Below are positions 8,977 to 17,217 of a stretch of DNA of 64,000 nt, piece after piece; position 1 is the stretch's first letter; each line of letters starts with the position of its first letter. Source of the DNA: Bacillus haynesii (lineage in GTDB: Bacteria > Bacillota > Bacilli > Bacillales > Bacillaceae); NCBI RefSeq assembly GCF_001969855.1, contig NZ_MRBL01000017.1:124001-188000 (forward strand). Direction: 5' to 3'. The position numbers and the translations under genes were made by a program. The notes under the pieces were generated by a model, which was not told where the DNA came from, did no database searches, and saw nothing but the letters and a program-made list of their open reading frames with translations.

Positions 8977-9675
8977 ATGCTGAATTTAATTAAATTGGAG
9001 TTAAAAAAAACAAAATTAGGGTGGTATTACAAAGGTGCAGTAATTGCAAATCTATGTATTCTCGGTTTATTGTGCCTGATCGGATCAGAGGAAAAAAACC
9101 TTACTCAAGGCCAAATGTCGATGGCTGACGCGGCATCCATGCTGCAGCTTATCGGGATTTTTGTAAGATCTGTGTTTATTGTTTTTGCAGGCGTGTTGAT
9201 TGCCAAACTGGTCATCGGAGAGTATAAAAATAGAACCATCACGGTTATGTTCACATATCCGGTCAGCCGCAAAAAACTGATCGCCGCAAAACTTTTACTC
9301 ATCGGCGGATTGACCTTTTTGACAATGATCGTGTCCGAACTGATTGTTGCATTTATTTTCTCGCAGCTCAATAATGTCTATCAATTCAGCCCGGAAAAGC
9401 TGACGATGCAAGCCATAGGAAATGAGATTGGCAGTATGCTCATTTATGCTGCTTCCTCCACAGGATTGAGTTTTATTCCATTATACTTTGGAATGCGCAA
9501 ACAATCAGTTCCTGCCACCATTGTGTCATCCTGCATTTTGATTACGCTGATCAGTCAGCAAAGTCCTGGATTTTCGCTTGCTTCTATTATTTATATTCCG
9601 ATTTCATTGGCTGTAGTAGGGATTGTCATCGCGTTTTGGTCGATTCGAAAAATTGACCGGGAAGATGTGTTATAA
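8977..9675 (+). CDS. ABC-2 type permease (second of two paralogues)
   Basis: 232 residues, six hydrophobic segments, 15 bp after its paralogue. Matching blocks with the first copy include the N-terminus (KKTKLGWYYKGAVIAN), the loop TYPVSRKKLIAAKLLLIGG and the penultimate helix (SPGFSLASIIYIPISLAVVG). No key block is missing, so both copies look functional. The ATG at 8977 follows GGAG. It is the last gene of the two-component/exporter unit. Confidence 0.8.
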   Translation: MLNLIKLELKKTKLGWYYKGAVIANLCILGLLCLIGSEEKNLTQGQMSMADAASMLQLIGIFVRSVFIVFAGVLIAKLVIGEYKNRTITVMFTYPVSRKKLIAAKLLLIGGLTFLTMIVSELIVAFIFSQLNNVYQFSPEKLTMQAIGNEIGSMLIYAASSTGLSFIPLYFGMRKQSVPATIVSSCILITLISQQSPGFSLASIIYIPISLAVVGIVIAFWSIRKIDREDVL

Positions 9676-9769
9676 GATCTCCGTATATAGTGAAGGGAAA
9701 ATTGACGGATTCCAGGCCTTTACCTATACTTGAAGAACTGAAACAACAAGGAAAACGGGTGAACATGTC

Positions 9770-10849
9770 ATGGAATTTGAAATTCGCTATATTTCTTTTT
9801 ACGTCATCCAGGTCGACGGCAAGGATGAGCAGGCCAACAAGCAATATAAACATTTTCAGACGCTGGATACAGAGGAATTTGAAAACAGCGAGCTGAAGGA
9901 TTTCTTAGACGGGGAATTGAAAAAAATCGTCAAGCGGAAAGCCGAACGCCATCCGAAGTCAGAGCAGGTGCCGACGAAAATCGGCCGCTTCATCACAGAG
10001 CCGGGGCATGAGCTTGATTCTAATCCGAACTACAATCTGTTTCACAAAACAAAACTGGCAGAGACAAAGGAAGAATTCAATGAACTGAGCGAACAGTTCG
10101 TCCGCACATACCTCGACACGAGCGCCGTCAGGGGAGGCGTTTTTTTAGTGGCGACAGCCGTTCCGCGCAAATACTTCGATGATACATTTGTCTTTGTCAT
10201 GAAGTGCGATTTTGAACCGAAGGTCGCTTCGATTGCCGATGAATCATCGCTGATCCGCAAGGTCGAAATGGCGATCACGACGAAAAACATGAAATCGATT
10301 CAGTATCCGTACATGCCTGAAGAAGGCATGACAGAGGAAAGCGAAGTGAAAATCCACCAGGCCTCGCACGCCCGCTACTTTGAAGACTTCTTAAAATTCG
10401 TCGAGTACGGCGAGTCGATGCCGGAAATCATGAAGTCACAAGTGATGAACATGGTGCAGGAGCACGTGTACGAAGCATTTGAAGACAAAAGCGAAGAACT
10501 CCAGCAATTTGAACACGACCTCGAAATCTGGGAAGCGAGCGAAAAGCGGGAGATTCAGGAACGTCTCGACACCCATCAGGTTATCGAAGCCTCCGCCCAG
10601 ATCGTTGAGCACATGCCTGAGGCAGAGCTGAAAATGAAATTGGGAGAAACCGAGATTAAAGGACTGCTGGCTGAATTCGGAGATTCGATCCACCTTGCCA
10701 AGGTAAACGGCCGCTATGTCGCGCTGATAGAAGCCGAGACGATTTCGTTTGAAAAGGGCAGTTCTCCGGTCGAGTTTTATAAACCTGAGGGGCTGCATGA
10801 GGTGATTGAGCGGATACGGAATAAAAGTGACAGGGAAGATGAGAAATAA
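9770..10849 (+). CDS. Bacillus conserved protein of unknown function, DUF3900-like
   Basis: 359 residues, soluble, acidic and lysine/glutamate rich, with no signal peptide or membrane segment. I recall proteins opening MEFEIRYISFYVIQV as the DUF3900 family, restricted to Bacillus and relatives. A possible internal cue is the RGGVFLVATAVPRKYFDD stretch followed by a long helical region (about 200-290). It stands alone between the exporter operon and a strong terminator at 10851-10886. No function can be assigned. Confidence 0.7.
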   Translation: MEFEIRYISFYVIQVDGKDEQANKQYKHFQTLDTEEFENSELKDFLDGELKKIVKRKAERHPKSEQVPTKIGRFITEPGHELDSNPNYNLFHKTKLAETKEEFNELSEQFVRTYLDTSAVRGGVFLVATAVPRKYFDDTFVFVMKCDFEPKVASIADESSLIRKVEMAITTKNMKSIQYPYMPEEGMTEESEVKIHQASHARYFEDFLKFVEYGESMPEIMKSQVMNMVQEHVYEAFEDKSEELQQFEHDLEIWEASEKREIQERLDTHQVIEASAQIVEHMPEAELKMKLGETEIKGLLAEFGDSIHLAKVNGRYVALIEAETISFEKGSSPVEFYKPEGLHEVIERIRNKSDREDEK

Positions 10850-10850
10850 G

Positions 10851-10886
10851 AAAAGGCATCCGTTTTTTGGATGCCTTTTGATTTTT
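10851..10886 (+). terminator. Rho-independent terminator
   Basis: AAAAGGCATCC (10851-10861) pairs perfectly with GGATGCCTTTT (10869-10879), followed by GATTTTT. It directly follows the stop codon of the DUF3900-like gene. Confidence 0.9.
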
Positions 10887-11004
10887 CATCCAGATAGATG
10901 AGACTGCTAAATATATTTTCATGTAAATTACTGTTTAATAAGGTGAATATAAACATAATAATGCCGATATATAATGATAGAAAGAATTTGAGGGGAGGTA
11001 CCCA

Positions 11005-12189
11005 ATGCGTCTCAATAGTCAATACATCCGTACACAGCTGATGGTCCAGAATATGTTGAAAAGGAATGCGGCTAATACAACTTTAAAAAATGTCTCTTCT
11101 GATATAACTGCCCTTGCGAAGAAGGCCAGCAGCCAAGCGGGAAGACCATCGAAGGAAAGTTTGAGCAAGCTGAACTACTCAAAGGACAGTATTGTCAATC
11201 ATGCTGGAGCTTTCAGAAGGGCATACGAAGCAGCGAATGATCAAACTGTAGCAGATACAGGGAAAGAAACGAAAATTAATGCCCAAAACCCCTATGTGTC
11301 AGAAAGTGATATCAGGAAAAAAATCTTAGATGAAAAATACAGCAAAATCAATGCAATGAACAAAACGAAACCTGATCCTTTAGGCTATATTAAGGATAAA
11401 TACAAAAATTCCAATTCCCCTTATTTCAGAAATGACTTGTCGGCAGCAGAAAGACAAGCCGCATATGACAATGAAACTGAGTGGCTGTTCAAAGGAAAGG
11501 CGCAAAACTATAATATGCAGGATGCCGCATTTCGAAATGAGACTTTTCATGGGGAAGTAGAGACAGAGAATGAGAAAATATATCAGCGCAGCCAAGTCAA
11601 TAAACAGCTTCAAGCGTTGCTGGATCAATATCATATTGCCATTCCAGCGGATACGGTGCTCACCTTTACGATTTCACCGATTGATTATCAAGTAAAGGTG
11701 AGCGGAACAGATGATGAGCAACTCATCCATCAAATTGAACATATATTGCAATCAGGAGAAAACAGCAAACAGTTATTTCTGCACATCATGAAAAGCTTAA
11801 GCAGCGATTCAGCGCAATATTCGAAAGAAGCGCAGCAAAAATATCAGACGGTTCGCGAGATATATGAGGTGACAGGGTATCACCTGAAGGACTTGAAAGT
11901 GGTTGATGGCCGATATGTAACACCTGACGGTCGTGATTTGTTAGATGTGTATAAAGAAGAGCTGGAGAAGGATCCCGTCCAAAAGAAAACGGCTCATTTC
12001 GCAATCGCTCATTATGGAGCAGAGCTGAACAGGCTTGCGGAAGCCGGATATGATTCTGTTCCGGATTTTATCTTATCGATTGACTACAGCAACGGGTCTT
12101 TGCGGGATACAGGGCAAAAGAAGAGCTATGGAACCGGGGATACGGCTTGGCTAAGAGAACTAAAGCGCCGAACGGGTGTGAATGATTAG
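11005..12189 (+). CDS. DUF4885-like protein, long form
   Basis: 394-residue soluble protein without signal peptide, starting at the ATG at 11005 after GGGGAGGT. The N-terminus (RLNSQYIRTQLMVQNML) is an amphipathic helix, then a disordered, lysine-rich region to about residue 170. The core around residues 195-265 (YHIAIPADTVLTFTISPIDYQVKVSG, then a DDEQLIHQIEHIL-type stretch) resembles the core of the protein at 18109-18936, which I recall as DUF4885. Function unknown; it may be an exported or cell-surface effector but no secretion signal is visible. A -10-like TATAAT lies near 10969. Confidence 0.7.
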   Translation: MRLNSQYIRTQLMVQNMLKRNAANTTLKNVSSDITALAKKASSQAGRPSKESLSKLNYSKDSIVNHAGAFRRAYEAANDQTVADTGKETKINAQNPYVSESDIRKKILDEKYSKINAMNKTKPDPLGYIKDKYKNSNSPYFRNDLSAAERQAAYDNETEWLFKGKAQNYNMQDAAFRNETFHGEVETENEKIYQRSQVNKQLQALLDQYHIAIPADTVLTFTISPIDYQVKVSGTDDEQLIHQIEHILQSGENSKQLFLHIMKSLSSDSAQYSKEAQQKYQTVREIYEVTGYHLKDLKVVDGRYVTPDGRDLLDVYKEELEKDPVQKKTAHFAIAHYGAELNRLAEAGYDSVPDFILSIDYSNGSLRDTGQKKSYGTGDTAWLRELKRRTGVND

Positions 12190-12259
12190 TTAGGCAGGAA
12201 CGTATTCGATAAGCGAATTTCCTCTATCAGGTTGATTTTCTTAATAATTGAATTTTGCG

Positions 12260-12288
12260 TTGCGGGTCATCCCACCACCTGTTAAAAT
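12260..12288 (+). promoter_or_regulatory. Promoter of the macrolide leader/mphK transcript
   Basis: TTGCGG (12260-12265) and TAAAAT (12283-12288) are 17 bp apart and lie 35 bp before the leader start codon. The -35 is moderate. Confidence 0.5.
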
Positions 12289-12322
12289 AAGGATAACTTT
12301 AAAGAACGGAGGGATTTCCCAA

Positions 12323-12367
12323 ATGGCATACATCAGATTCCGATTGAACTTTGTCCTCGCTAACTAA
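12323..12367 (+). CDS. 14-residue macrolide-sensing leader peptide
   Basis: An ATG at 12323, nine bases after GGAGGG, opens a 14-codon reading frame, MAYIRFRLNFVLAN, that ends at TAA 12365-12367. It contains Arg-Phe-Arg at residues 5-7, a +X(+) motif at which macrolide-bound ribosomes are known to stall. The ErmD-type leader of Bacillus has the same length and Arg-Leu-Arg at residues 6-8. The next gene is a macrolide phosphotransferase. Ribosome stalling here is therefore the likely sensing step. The reading frame, Shine-Dalgarno and motif are seen; induction is inferred. Confidence 0.75.
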   Translation: MAYIRFRLNFVLAN

Positions 12368-12480
12368 ATCGTGAACAAAGTCTCTGCCTGTGTGCAGAGT
12401 AATCGGGATTAGTCTGCCTGTTTTTAGGGGACCCTTATGCAATAATAGAGGGAGAGGCGCGGATTCCAGCGTCTCTTTTT
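12336..12480 (+). promoter_or_regulatory. Transcription attenuator of mphK
   Basis: Leader codons 5-8 (12336-12345) can pair over ten bases with 12401-12410. Nested inside are ACTTTGT/ACAAAGT (12348-12354 with 12375-12381) and CTCTGC/GCAGAG (12382-12387 with 12394-12399). Downstream, GAGGCGC-type stem 12453-12460 pairs with 12469-12476 and runs into TTTTT, a terminator 130 bp before mphK. Its loop (GGATTCC, 12461-12467) can pair with the segment around 12404-12409 if a stalled ribosome frees it, giving a plausible antiterminator. Pairings were found by eye. Confidence 0.65.
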
Positions 12481-12611
12481 GCCTTTAAGAATAGCTTATC
12501 TGAAGCTTGCCTTTAGTTTATTAGTCATATCTTTTTTCCGTTTACTTTCCAGCACAGGCAGACGACCTGTACTTTTTTATTAAAAACCTTTAGTAAAGGG
12601 GAAAATCGTAT

Positions 12612-13523
12612 ATGACAACTGTAAATGAGCAAATTGAACATATATTAAAACTTGCGGAAAAACACGGCCTTCGGCTGAAACGAATGCGTGCGGAAATCAA
12701 CGAGTCCGGCATGGATTTTCAAGTCGTTTTTGCCGAAGATAAAGCAGGCAAGAGATGGGTCTTAAGAAAACCGCGGCGCGACGATGTGATTGAAAGGGCA
12801 GTGTATGAAGGAAAAGTGCTGAAGCTTCTGCAAAACCGTCTTCCCGCCGCTGTGCCGGATTGGTTCATTCATACCCCCGAACTGATTGCATATCCGGAGC
12901 TTCCGGGTGTTCCTGCCGCAGTCATTGACATGGAGATGAAGAATTACGTATGGAACATGGATCATGAGCCACCGGCTGAAGCGTTTACCCGGTCATTGGC
13001 AAAAACGCTCGCGCTATTGCACGGCATCGATCATAAGGCTGCAGAAGATGCGGGCATGCATGTGATGAATCCGGATGGTGTCAGGCAGTCAAAAGCAGAA
13101 CAGATGGAGCGGATCAAAAGAGAGCTCGGGGTCAGCGGCGAGCTCTGGGAAAGGTGGCAAAAGTGGCTCACCGACGACTCGTATTGGCCTGAACATACGG
13201 TGTTTATCCATGGCGACTTGCACCCGCCGCACATTTTGATTGACCAGCATCAGAGCATAACTGGGCTGTTGGATTGGACGGAAGCAAAAATCGCCGACCC
13301 GGCAAAAGACTTTCTGTTATACCAGACGATTTTAGGAGAAGCTGAAACCGCCCGGCTCATTGCTTATTACGTAGAAGAAGGAGGACGCGTCTGGCCGCGG
13401 ATGAAAGAGCATATTACAGAATTGCAGTCCGCCTACGGCATCGAAATCGGCATGTTCGCCCTTCAGACAAAACAAGAAGATCACTTGAAGATGGCGCTGG
13501 ACGCGCTTGGCGTCAGACATTAA
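12612..13523 (+). CDS. mphK: Macrolide 2'-phosphotransferase
   Basis: 303-residue member of the aminoglycoside phosphotransferase-like kinase family, close to B. subtilis YcbJ/MphK. It would phosphorylate the 2'-hydroxyl of the macrolide desosamine using a nucleoside triphosphate. The catalytic loop is HGDLHPPHILID (His200, Asp202) and the metal-binding DFG equivalent is LDWTEAKIADP. The N-lobe lysine is in KRWVLRKPRRDD. Start ATG at 12612 follows AAAGGGG. It is preceded by a leader peptide and attenuator that suggest macrolide induction, and followed by a bidirectional terminator. Resistance in this strain is expected but is not proven by sequence. Confidence 0.9.
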   Translation: MTTVNEQIEHILKLAEKHGLRLKRMRAEINESGMDFQVVFAEDKAGKRWVLRKPRRDDVIERAVYEGKVLKLLQNRLPAAVPDWFIHTPELIAYPELPGVPAAVIDMEMKNYVWNMDHEPPAEAFTRSLAKTLALLHGIDHKAAEDAGMHVMNPDGVRQSKAEQMERIKRELGVSGELWERWQKWLTDDSYWPEHTVFIHGDLHPPHILIDQHQSITGLLDWTEAKIADPAKDFLLYQTILGEAETARLIAYYVEEGGRVWPRMKEHITELQSAYGIEIGMFALQTKQEDHLKMALDALGVRH

Positions 13524-13528
13524 AAAAA

Positions 13529-13554
13529 GGGCTGTCGATATCAATCGACGGCCC
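13529..13554. terminator. Bidirectional terminator between mphK and the MarR gene
   Basis: GGGCTGTCGAT (13529-13539) pairs with ATCGACGGCCC (13544-13554), one G-T wobble, loop ATCA. A-run on the left and TTTT on the right let it serve both convergent genes. Confidence 0.85.
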
Positions 13555-13557
13555 GTT

Positions 13558-13977
13558 TTACATCATAATTTTTTCAATCACAGAAAAAAAAGCTTTTTTT
13601 TCTTCTTCCGACAATTTACCGAAGAGCTTGTCGATCAAGGCCTGTCGGTTCTCCACCATTTGTGCGGCGATCCTCGTTCCTTCTTGTGACAGTTCGATCC
13701 AGACGGTGCGCCGGTCATCGTTATTTCTCGATCGGATCACAAGACCCTCTTTCTCCAAATGGTTCAGAGCTGTTGTCGTTGCTGATGGAGACAGGGCGAC
13801 CTCCTGTAAAATCTCCTTTATCGTACATGTTCCGTGTCTGTAAATGATTCGCAAAATAAACCCTTTGCCGCTCGTGATACTTTTCGGAATCGTTTCTTCG
13901 TCTAATTTCTTTGAAGACCGCAAATATTTCGTGAAAGCATGGTCCAATAGATTCGCTTCAATCCGATGGTGATTCAT
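13558..13977 (-). CDS. MarR-family transcriptional regulator
   Basis: 139 residues from the ATG at 13977, which follows GAGGAAA; a longer frame to 14106 lacks a ribosome binding site. The winged helix covers about 45-110: TIKEILQEVALSPSATTTALNHLEKEGLV with the wing RNNDDRRTVWIELS, the usual MarR signature with Asp-Arg-Arg. It is divergent from an acyl-CoA ligase gene, with an inverted repeat between them, so it most likely represses that gene and itself in response to an aromatic or fatty acid ligand. The ligand is unknown. Confidence 0.85.
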   Translation of the reverse strand: MNHHRIEANLLDHAFTKYLRSSKKLDEETIPKSITSGKGFILRIIYRHGTCTIKEILQEVALSPSATTTALNHLEKEGLVIRSRNNDDRRTVWIELSQEGTRIAAQMVENRQALIDKLFGKLSEEEKKAFFSVIEKIMM

Positions 13978-14126
13978 GAAGGTTTCCTCATTTCCGACAT
14001 CGTGTAGTAGATCAGCAATTTCATGCTGACCAAACAAACATAGGTCTATTTTATCATAAGCGAACGCCCCGCAAAAAACGATTTTATGAATTTTAAAATG
14101 AGCCATTTAATTTCTTTTGTTATCAA

Positions 14127-14154
14127 TTCATAAAGATAATAATTCTATTATGAA
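14127..14154. promoter_or_regulatory. Candidate MarR operator
   Basis: TTCATAA (14127-14133) and TTATGAA (14148-14154) form a perfect inverted repeat with a 14-bp spacer in the AT-rich gap between the divergent marR-like and ligase genes. Confidence 0.5.
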
Positions 14155-14254
14155 ATAGTTTTACAATGGATATATTTTGTTTTAGAATGAATTTGTGCGT
14201 CACATAATCTCACCAGGTTTTGTGAGAAACAATGAAAATTTGGAGATGAAAATT

Positions 14255-15766
14255 TTGAGTACACTTCAGCAATTAATCAATCATCATATGGAAACGTCAG
14301 ATGGGTTAGAAGCATTGTCCGGAGGAGATCGAACGTTTACGTTCAAAGTGTATCATCAACGGGTGAACCAGCTGGCTCATTATCTGCTGGAGGAGGGTGT
14401 TCAAAAAGGAGACCACATCGCGGTTTTATGTAAAAATAATCATCATTTTCCCGTCATTTTGCTGGCGTCTCTTAAAATCGGAGCGACAGTCGTGCCGTTA
14501 AGCTGGCAGCTGACATCATATGAATTAAAAGGAATCTTGAACAACTGCCGGCCGAAGGTGATGTTTTATGACTTGGAATTTGCCGATATACTATCGCCGC
14601 TCCGCGAACAGCTTCAGTTCTGCCTGATGATTGAAGCGGGTGCGGGAATGAACACGACTGAACAGTTTGAGAGCTTATTTAAAAACAGGCCGCTGCAGGT
14701 GGAAGCTGAGCAGGTGACAGAGCATGATCTGGCTTTAATGCTGTTCACTTCTGGCACGACCGGAAACCCGAAAGGCTGCATGGTCAACCACGGTAGTCTG
14801 GCCGCATACTTGACAGAGGTGAACGTGAAATCGAAGCAGCTGAAAGGCACGCGCTTTTTGGCGAGCCATCCGCTCTATCATATGAGCTCGCTCAACCATG
14901 TTTTTCAGGCGGCTTTTGAAGGAATTGCCCTTTATTTCTTATGGGACCCCGAACCGTTTGAAATCCTGCAGGAGATCGAGAAGAAACGCATTCATATGAT
15001 GATGGCGTTTCCTTCCGTCTACACCTACATGCTGGAGGAAATGAAAAGACATCCATTCGACCTGTCATCTGTGAAAATGCTTGTTTCCGGCGGAACCAAG
15101 GTGCCGGCGCGGCTGATTAAGGAGTACAATGATCTTGGAATCCTGATGGTGCAGGGGTATGGCAGCACAGAAGCATGGACGGTCAGCGTATGGCGGCCTG
15201 ATATGGGCTGGGATAAAGTCAATTCAGCCGGCAAGCCGATTCCGCAAGTCCGGATAAAAATCGAAGATCCTGATACACATGAAGAGCTGCCGAGGGGTGA
15301 AGTTGGAGAAGTCGTCGTTAAAAGCCCGTATGTTTTTGAAGGGTATTACCAAAATCCTTCCGCCACGCAAAAGGTGCTGAAAGACGGCTGGTTTTATATG
15401 GGGGACTCCGGCAAACTCGATGAAGACGGATTTTTATATATTACCGGCCGGTATAAAGATGTCATTGTCTACGGAGGCGACAACATTTATCCGGACCAAG
15501 TGGAGGAAATCATCGATCAAGTGCCCGGAGTAGTTGAATCGGCCGTCATCGGCGTCCCCGATGAAATGTACGGCGAGGTTCCGAGGGCGTATGTGGTGAA
15601 AAACGAAAGCTCCGGCCTCAAGAAGGAGGACATTATCGCGTATTGCAAAGAGCGCCTGTCCGACTATAAAATTCCTGAGATTGTCTTTACCGACAGTCTT
15701 CCGAAAAACAGGCTCGGCAAAATCGTCAAAAAAGATCTGCGTGAACTGGCTGTCAAAGGACAGTGA
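14255..15766 (+). CDS. AMP-forming acyl-CoA synthetase
   Basis: 503-residue adenylate-forming ligase that activates a carboxylic acid as acyl-AMP and then acyl-CoA. Motifs in order: phosphate loop LFTSGTTGNPKG, the VQGYGSTEAW motif, hinge region GDSGKLDEDGFLYITGRYKD, and C-terminal catalytic lysine in PKNRLGKIVKKDL. I place the start at the TTG at 14255 (GGAG eight bases upstream); a GTG at 14195 and an ATG at 14246 are in frame but worse placed. It resembles long-chain fatty acid and crotonobetaine/cinnamate ligases; the substrate is not clear. It is divergently paired with a MarR regulator. Confidence 0.85.
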   Translation: MSTLQQLINHHMETSDGLEALSGGDRTFTFKVYHQRVNQLAHYLLEEGVQKGDHIAVLCKNNHHFPVILLASLKIGATVVPLSWQLTSYELKGILNNCRPKVMFYDLEFADILSPLREQLQFCLMIEAGAGMNTTEQFESLFKNRPLQVEAEQVTEHDLALMLFTSGTTGNPKGCMVNHGSLAAYLTEVNVKSKQLKGTRFLASHPLYHMSSLNHVFQAAFEGIALYFLWDPEPFEILQEIEKKRIHMMMAFPSVYTYMLEEMKRHPFDLSSVKMLVSGGTKVPARLIKEYNDLGILMVQGYGSTEAWTVSVWRPDMGWDKVNSAGKPIPQVRIKIEDPDTHEELPRGEVGEVVVKSPYVFEGYYQNPSATQKVLKDGWFYMGDSGKLDEDGFLYITGRYKDVIVYGGDNIYPDQVEEIIDQVPGVVESAVIGVPDEMYGEVPRAYVVKNESSGLKKEDIIAYCKERLSDYKIPEIVFTDSLPKNRLGKIVKKDLRELAVKGQ

Positions 15767-15779
15767 GCGCATTGACCGA

Positions 15780-15810
15780 AAGCTTATCCAGCATTGGATA
15801 AGCTTTTTTT
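15780..15810 (+). terminator. Rho-independent terminator after the acyl-CoA ligase
   Basis: AAGCTTATCC (15780-15789... ) pairs with GGATAAGCTT (15796-15805) and is followed by a run of T to 15810. Confidence 0.92.
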
Positions 15811-15890
15811 GCGGATTCCTTGCATCAGCTGCCGTTTTTTGTAACGTTTTCCAGTGCTAAACCCACTACAACATTAGGAGGTGTTGACAA

Positions 15891-17105
15891 TTGAAATCGA
15901 AATGGAGTGCGATAGTGGTATGGGCCGGTCTTTTATTGCTGGCCGGATGCGGGGCACAGAAGGAGGCTGATCCCCCGCGCGGCAGATCAGCGCAAAAAAC
16001 GGAAGCCTCGTTTTCTGAAGCTGAACAGCGGTTTGCGCTCGCCTTGTTTCAAGACATGATAAAAGAGGAAGGGAGCCGGAAAAACATCTTCCTCTCGCCT
16101 TACAGTATTCAGCAGGCACTTGTGATGACGGCAAACGGTGCCGCGGGAGACAGCAGAAAGGAACTGCTCAGCACTTTAAATCTCAGCCAGGCGGATATGG
16201 CATCGATCAACAGGGCGTCACAATCTGTGAATCGCTCACTTGAAACGCTCCCTCACGGCGAATTTTCGTCGGCCAATTCGATATGGACCAAAAGGGAGCT
16301 GAAAGAAAGTTTTAAAGACGCGATCAAAGGCCTTGGTGACGCCTATCAGCTTCAAAATGATCCAGATCGGGCAACAGAGGAAATCAACAGCTGGGTCAAA
16401 AAGAAAACGAAAGACCGCATCGATCAGATCGTTGACAAAGTCTCGTCGAATACGATTGCCTACATCATTAATGCCGTCTATTTTAAAGAAAGCTGGAAGC
16501 ACCCATTTGATCCTCATATGACAGCGGAACAGCCATTTTATTCAGCAGACGGCTCCGCAAAAAAACACCCCATGATGACGCAGACAAACCGCTTTCCTTA
16601 TCTGGAAAACGAACATTTTCAAGCCGTCAAGCTTCCTTTTCAAGACGAAGGTCTGTCATTGGCTGTTTTTCTGCCGAAAAAAGCGGCAAGTTTTGAACAG
16701 CTTCTGGCTGGCATGACGTATGATCAGTGGCGCGCCTTGCATAAGGACTGGACGATGAAACAGGTGGAGCTCAAGCTGCCGCGCTTCTCATTTCAAACAG
16801 ACTACATGTTAAATGAACCGCTTAAACGGCTAGGAATGAAAACCGTGTTTAGCAGCGCGGATTTTTCAAATATGTTTTCTGGACAGGGTGCCGCTCAAAT
16901 TAATAAAGTCAGACATAAAACATTTATCAAAGTAGATGAAGCGGGTACCGAAGCATCCGCGGCAACGGCGGTTGAGATTGTCGAATCAGCTCCCGTTCCT
17001 GAAGTGACGATGACTGCAGACCACCCGTTTTATTTTGCGATTGTTGATGAAACATCCGGAATGATTCTTTTTGTAGGCAGCGTGGCAGAGCCGGAGGATG
17101 ATTAA
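15891..17105 (+). CDS. Serpin, membrane-anchored lipoprotein
   Basis: 404-residue serpin (serine protease inhibitor, family I4). The N-terminus is a lipoprotein signal peptide with lipobox LLAGC (Cys about residue 20), so the inhibitor should sit on the outer face of the membrane. Serpin landmarks: FLSPYSIQQALVMTANGA, IINAVYFKESWKHPF, and the hinge of the reactive centre loop EAGTEASAATAVE followed by HPFYFAI near the end. Counting from the hinge glutamate as P17 puts Ser at P1 and Ala at P1', which points to an elastase- or subtilisin-like target rather than trypsin. TTG start at 15891 after TTAGGAGG. The target protease, host or self, is unknown. Confidence 0.9.
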   Translation: MKSKWSAIVVWAGLLLLAGCGAQKEADPPRGRSAQKTEASFSEAEQRFALALFQDMIKEEGSRKNIFLSPYSIQQALVMTANGAAGDSRKELLSTLNLSQADMASINRASQSVNRSLETLPHGEFSSANSIWTKRELKESFKDAIKGLGDAYQLQNDPDRATEEINSWVKKKTKDRIDQIVDKVSSNTIAYIINAVYFKESWKHPFDPHMTAEQPFYSADGSAKKHPMMTQTNRFPYLENEHFQAVKLPFQDEGLSLAVFLPKKAASFEQLLAGMTYDQWRALHKDWTMKQVELKLPRFSFQTDYMLNEPLKRLGMKTVFSSADFSNMFSGQGAAQINKVRHKTFIKVDEAGTEASAATAVEIVESAPVPEVTMTADHPFYFAIVDETSGMILFVGSVAEPEDD

Positions 17106-17217
17106 ACCTGTTAAAAATTCTATAATTTTATAAAATATTCATTAAACTTCCAGCTTTATTACCGATATTAGGAAGGGAGTTCCTTTATGGTGATGAATAA
17201 ACGGGAGGCAAGGACAA

